The position numbers and the translations under genes are program-made. The notes under the pieces are model-generated. The model saw nothing but the letters and a program-made list of their open reading frames with translations. It was not told where the DNA came from and did no database searches. DNA of 8,210 nucleotides from Erysipelotrichaceae bacterium. GTDB taxonomy: Bacteria; Bacillota_I; Bacilli_A; Erysipelotrichales; Erysipelotrichaceae. Position 1 is the stretch's first letter. Every line of letters begins with the position of its first letter. Below are positions 7,206-8,210 of this stretch, in pieces. The stretch spans positions 1 through 8,210 of the forward strand of contig JAFZBT010000174.1 in assembly GCA_017561615.1 (NCBI GenBank), read 5' to 3'.

Positions 7206-8210
7206 CTATCTCATCTTGGCTTCCAGTATGATGCCGGCATAGGGGGCAACCCGTACGTCGAGATGATATCTGAAGCCGTTGCATTCGCCTTTTCTGGCCT
7301 GCACCTTGTGGAAGTTGCACATGTTGCAGCCGCCGTAGATGTCCTTCTCCGAGTTGATGACCTCGGTGAAGTAGCCGTAGGTCGGCACGCCGATCCTGAA
7401 CTGCTCCCAGGAATCAGGGGACATGTTCAGCAGCACGACGTAGCACTTTTCGTCATCGTAGCGGATGTAGCTGTATACTCTCGCCGCCGCATTGTCGGCG
7501 TCGATCCACTTGAAGCCCTGCCAGCTGTAATCATACTTCCAGAAGGCTTCGTTGTAGCGGTAAACCATGTTCAGGTCCCGGCACAGCCTCTTGAAGCTGT
7601 CGTGCAGCGGATACTGCAGCAGGAACCAGTCAAGCTGTTTCATCTCGTCAAATTCCCGGAAACTGGCGATCTCATTGCCCATGAAGTTCAGCTTCTTGCC
7701 CGGATGGGTGTACATGTAGACCATCAGGTTGCGGCACTGGCGGAACTTGTCCTCATAACTGCCCCACATCTTGTCGATGATCGTGCCCTTGGAATGAACG
7801 ACCTCGTCATGGGAGAACGGCAGAATGAAGCGTTCGGAGAAGAAGTAGGCCATCGAGAAGTTGATCAGGTTGTGATCGTAATGGCGGTACTCCGGGTCTT
7901 CCTTGTAGTACTTCAGGGTGTCGTTCATCCAGCCCAGGTCCCACTTGTAGTCGAACCCCAGACCGTCGGAGGGATCGCCGGTGACCTTCGGATAATCCGA
8001 GGAGTCTTCGGCTATGGTCATGGCGGAGGGGAAGTTCTGGTGGAGATGGTAGTTCATCCGCTTGATGAAGCTGATGGCCTCCTTGTTCTCGCCCTTGGTC
8101 TTGTTGCCGTGGAAGTAGATGAGGTTGCTGACGGCATCAACGCGCAGTCCGTCCATGTGGTACTTGTCCAGCCACAGACCGGCGCTGCTTAACAGGAAAC
8201 TCTTGACGAT
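7206..8210 (-). CDS. glgB: 1,4-alpha-glucan (glycogen) branching enzyme, C-terminal half (partial)
   Basis: GlgB cuts an alpha-1,4 chain and rejoins it through an alpha-1,6 bond, creating glycogen branches. The frame is open to the right edge, so 334 residues are visible and the N-terminal domain, CBM48 and first half of the barrel lie outside. The internal ATG at 8156 is not the start: the 18 codons before it read IVKSFLLSSAGLWLDKYH, typical barrel sequence leading into DGLRVDAV. Counting visible residues, Asp25 is the nucleophile (GLRVDAV), Glu68 the acid/base (TIAED) and Asp135 the third catalytic residue (FSHDEVVHSK). GLGFDYKWDLGWMNDTL (83-99) and GKKLNFMGNE are family hallmarks. The beta-sandwich C-terminal domain is complete and contains an unusual Cys-Asn-Met-Cys near GGCNMCN. 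The gene ends in TAG 13 bp before glgP. The missing upstream part may be preceded by glgC, glgD or glgA, but that cannot be seen here. Confidence 0.96.
   Translation of the reverse strand: MVKSFLLSSAGLWLDKYHMDGLRVDAVSNLIYFHGNKTKGENKEAISFIKRMNYHLHQNFPSAMTIAEDSSDYPKVTGDPSDGLGFDYKWDLGWMNDTLKYYKEDPEYRHYDHNLINFSMAYFFSERFILPFSHDEVVHSKGTIIDKMWGSYEDKFRQCRNLMVYMYTHPGKKLNFMGNEIASFREFDEMKQLDWFLLQYPLHDSFKRLCRDLNMVYRYNEAFWKYDYSWQGFKWIDADNAAARVYSYIRYDDEKCYVVLLNMSPDSWEQFRIGVPTYGYFTEVINSEKDIYGGCNMCNFHKVQARKGECNGFRYHLDVRVAPYAGIILEAKMR

Larger units (their letters stand above)
282..8210 (-). other. Probable single operon glgB-glgP-pulA-ung-folC-orf209
   Basis: Six co-directional genes have junctions of +13, +3, -11, +1 and +48 bp, with no terminator-like hairpin and no gap large enough for an obvious internal promoter. 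The first terminator found is at 241-213, after the last gene. This supports one transcript with translational coupling at the pulA/ung overlap and the ung/folC junction. The promoter lies outside the window to the right. Internal promoters within coding sequence cannot be excluded by eye. Confidence 0.75.

Noticed and set aside
7206..8156. Treating the ATG at 8156-8154 as the start of a short GlgB-like protein
   Set aside because: The frame continues without a stop to the window edge, and the upstream codons encode conserved barrel sequence, so the methionine is internal.
282..8210. None of the six visible stop codons is TGA (three TAA, three TAG), raising the thought of a reassigned TGA
   Set aside because: All genes read through with the standard code, tryptophan is encoded by TGG where checked, and no in-frame TGA is needed. 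Six stops are too few to infer anything.

Overview
The window is a Bacillota-type chromosomal segment of moderately high GC. The protein sequences and tight operon packing suggest an anaerobic gut Firmicute, possibly of the Erysipelotrichia. That placement is inferred from general sequence style, and no rRNA or other marker gene is present to confirm it. All supported genes lie on the minus strand, so transcription runs from right to left.

Right part (8210 to 2834): a glycogen and alpha-glucan module. It starts with the C-terminal half of a glycogen branching enzyme (glgB, cut by the window edge), followed by glycogen/maltodextrin phosphorylase (glgP) and a cytoplasmic type I pullulanase (pulA). 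Together they make alpha-1,6 branches, release glucose-1-phosphate from linear chains, and cleave the alpha-1,6 branch points left behind. Middle part (2844 to 960): two housekeeping genes, uracil-DNA glycosylase (ung) and folylpolyglutamate/dihydrofolate synthase (folC). Left part (911 to 282): a small membrane-anchored helical-repeat protein of unknown function, followed by an intrinsic terminator at about 241-213.

The spacing is very tight: 13 bp between glgB and glgP, 3 bp between glgP and pulA, an 11-bp overlap of pulA with ung, 1 bp between ung and folC, and 48 bp before the last gene. This suggests one transcript that joins glycogen metabolism to DNA repair and folate genes, with translational coupling at several junctions. 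Left of the terminator, an AT-rich gap carries a promoter-like -10 box and a strong ribosome binding site. These lead into the first seven codons of another minus-strand gene that runs off the left edge.

I see no mobile element, CRISPR array, RNA gene, phage gene or defence system. The catalytic residues of all four complete enzymes are intact. The points most worth a second look are the operon composition, the unknown anchored protein and the gene start at the left edge. I found no convincing evidence of an undescribed system.
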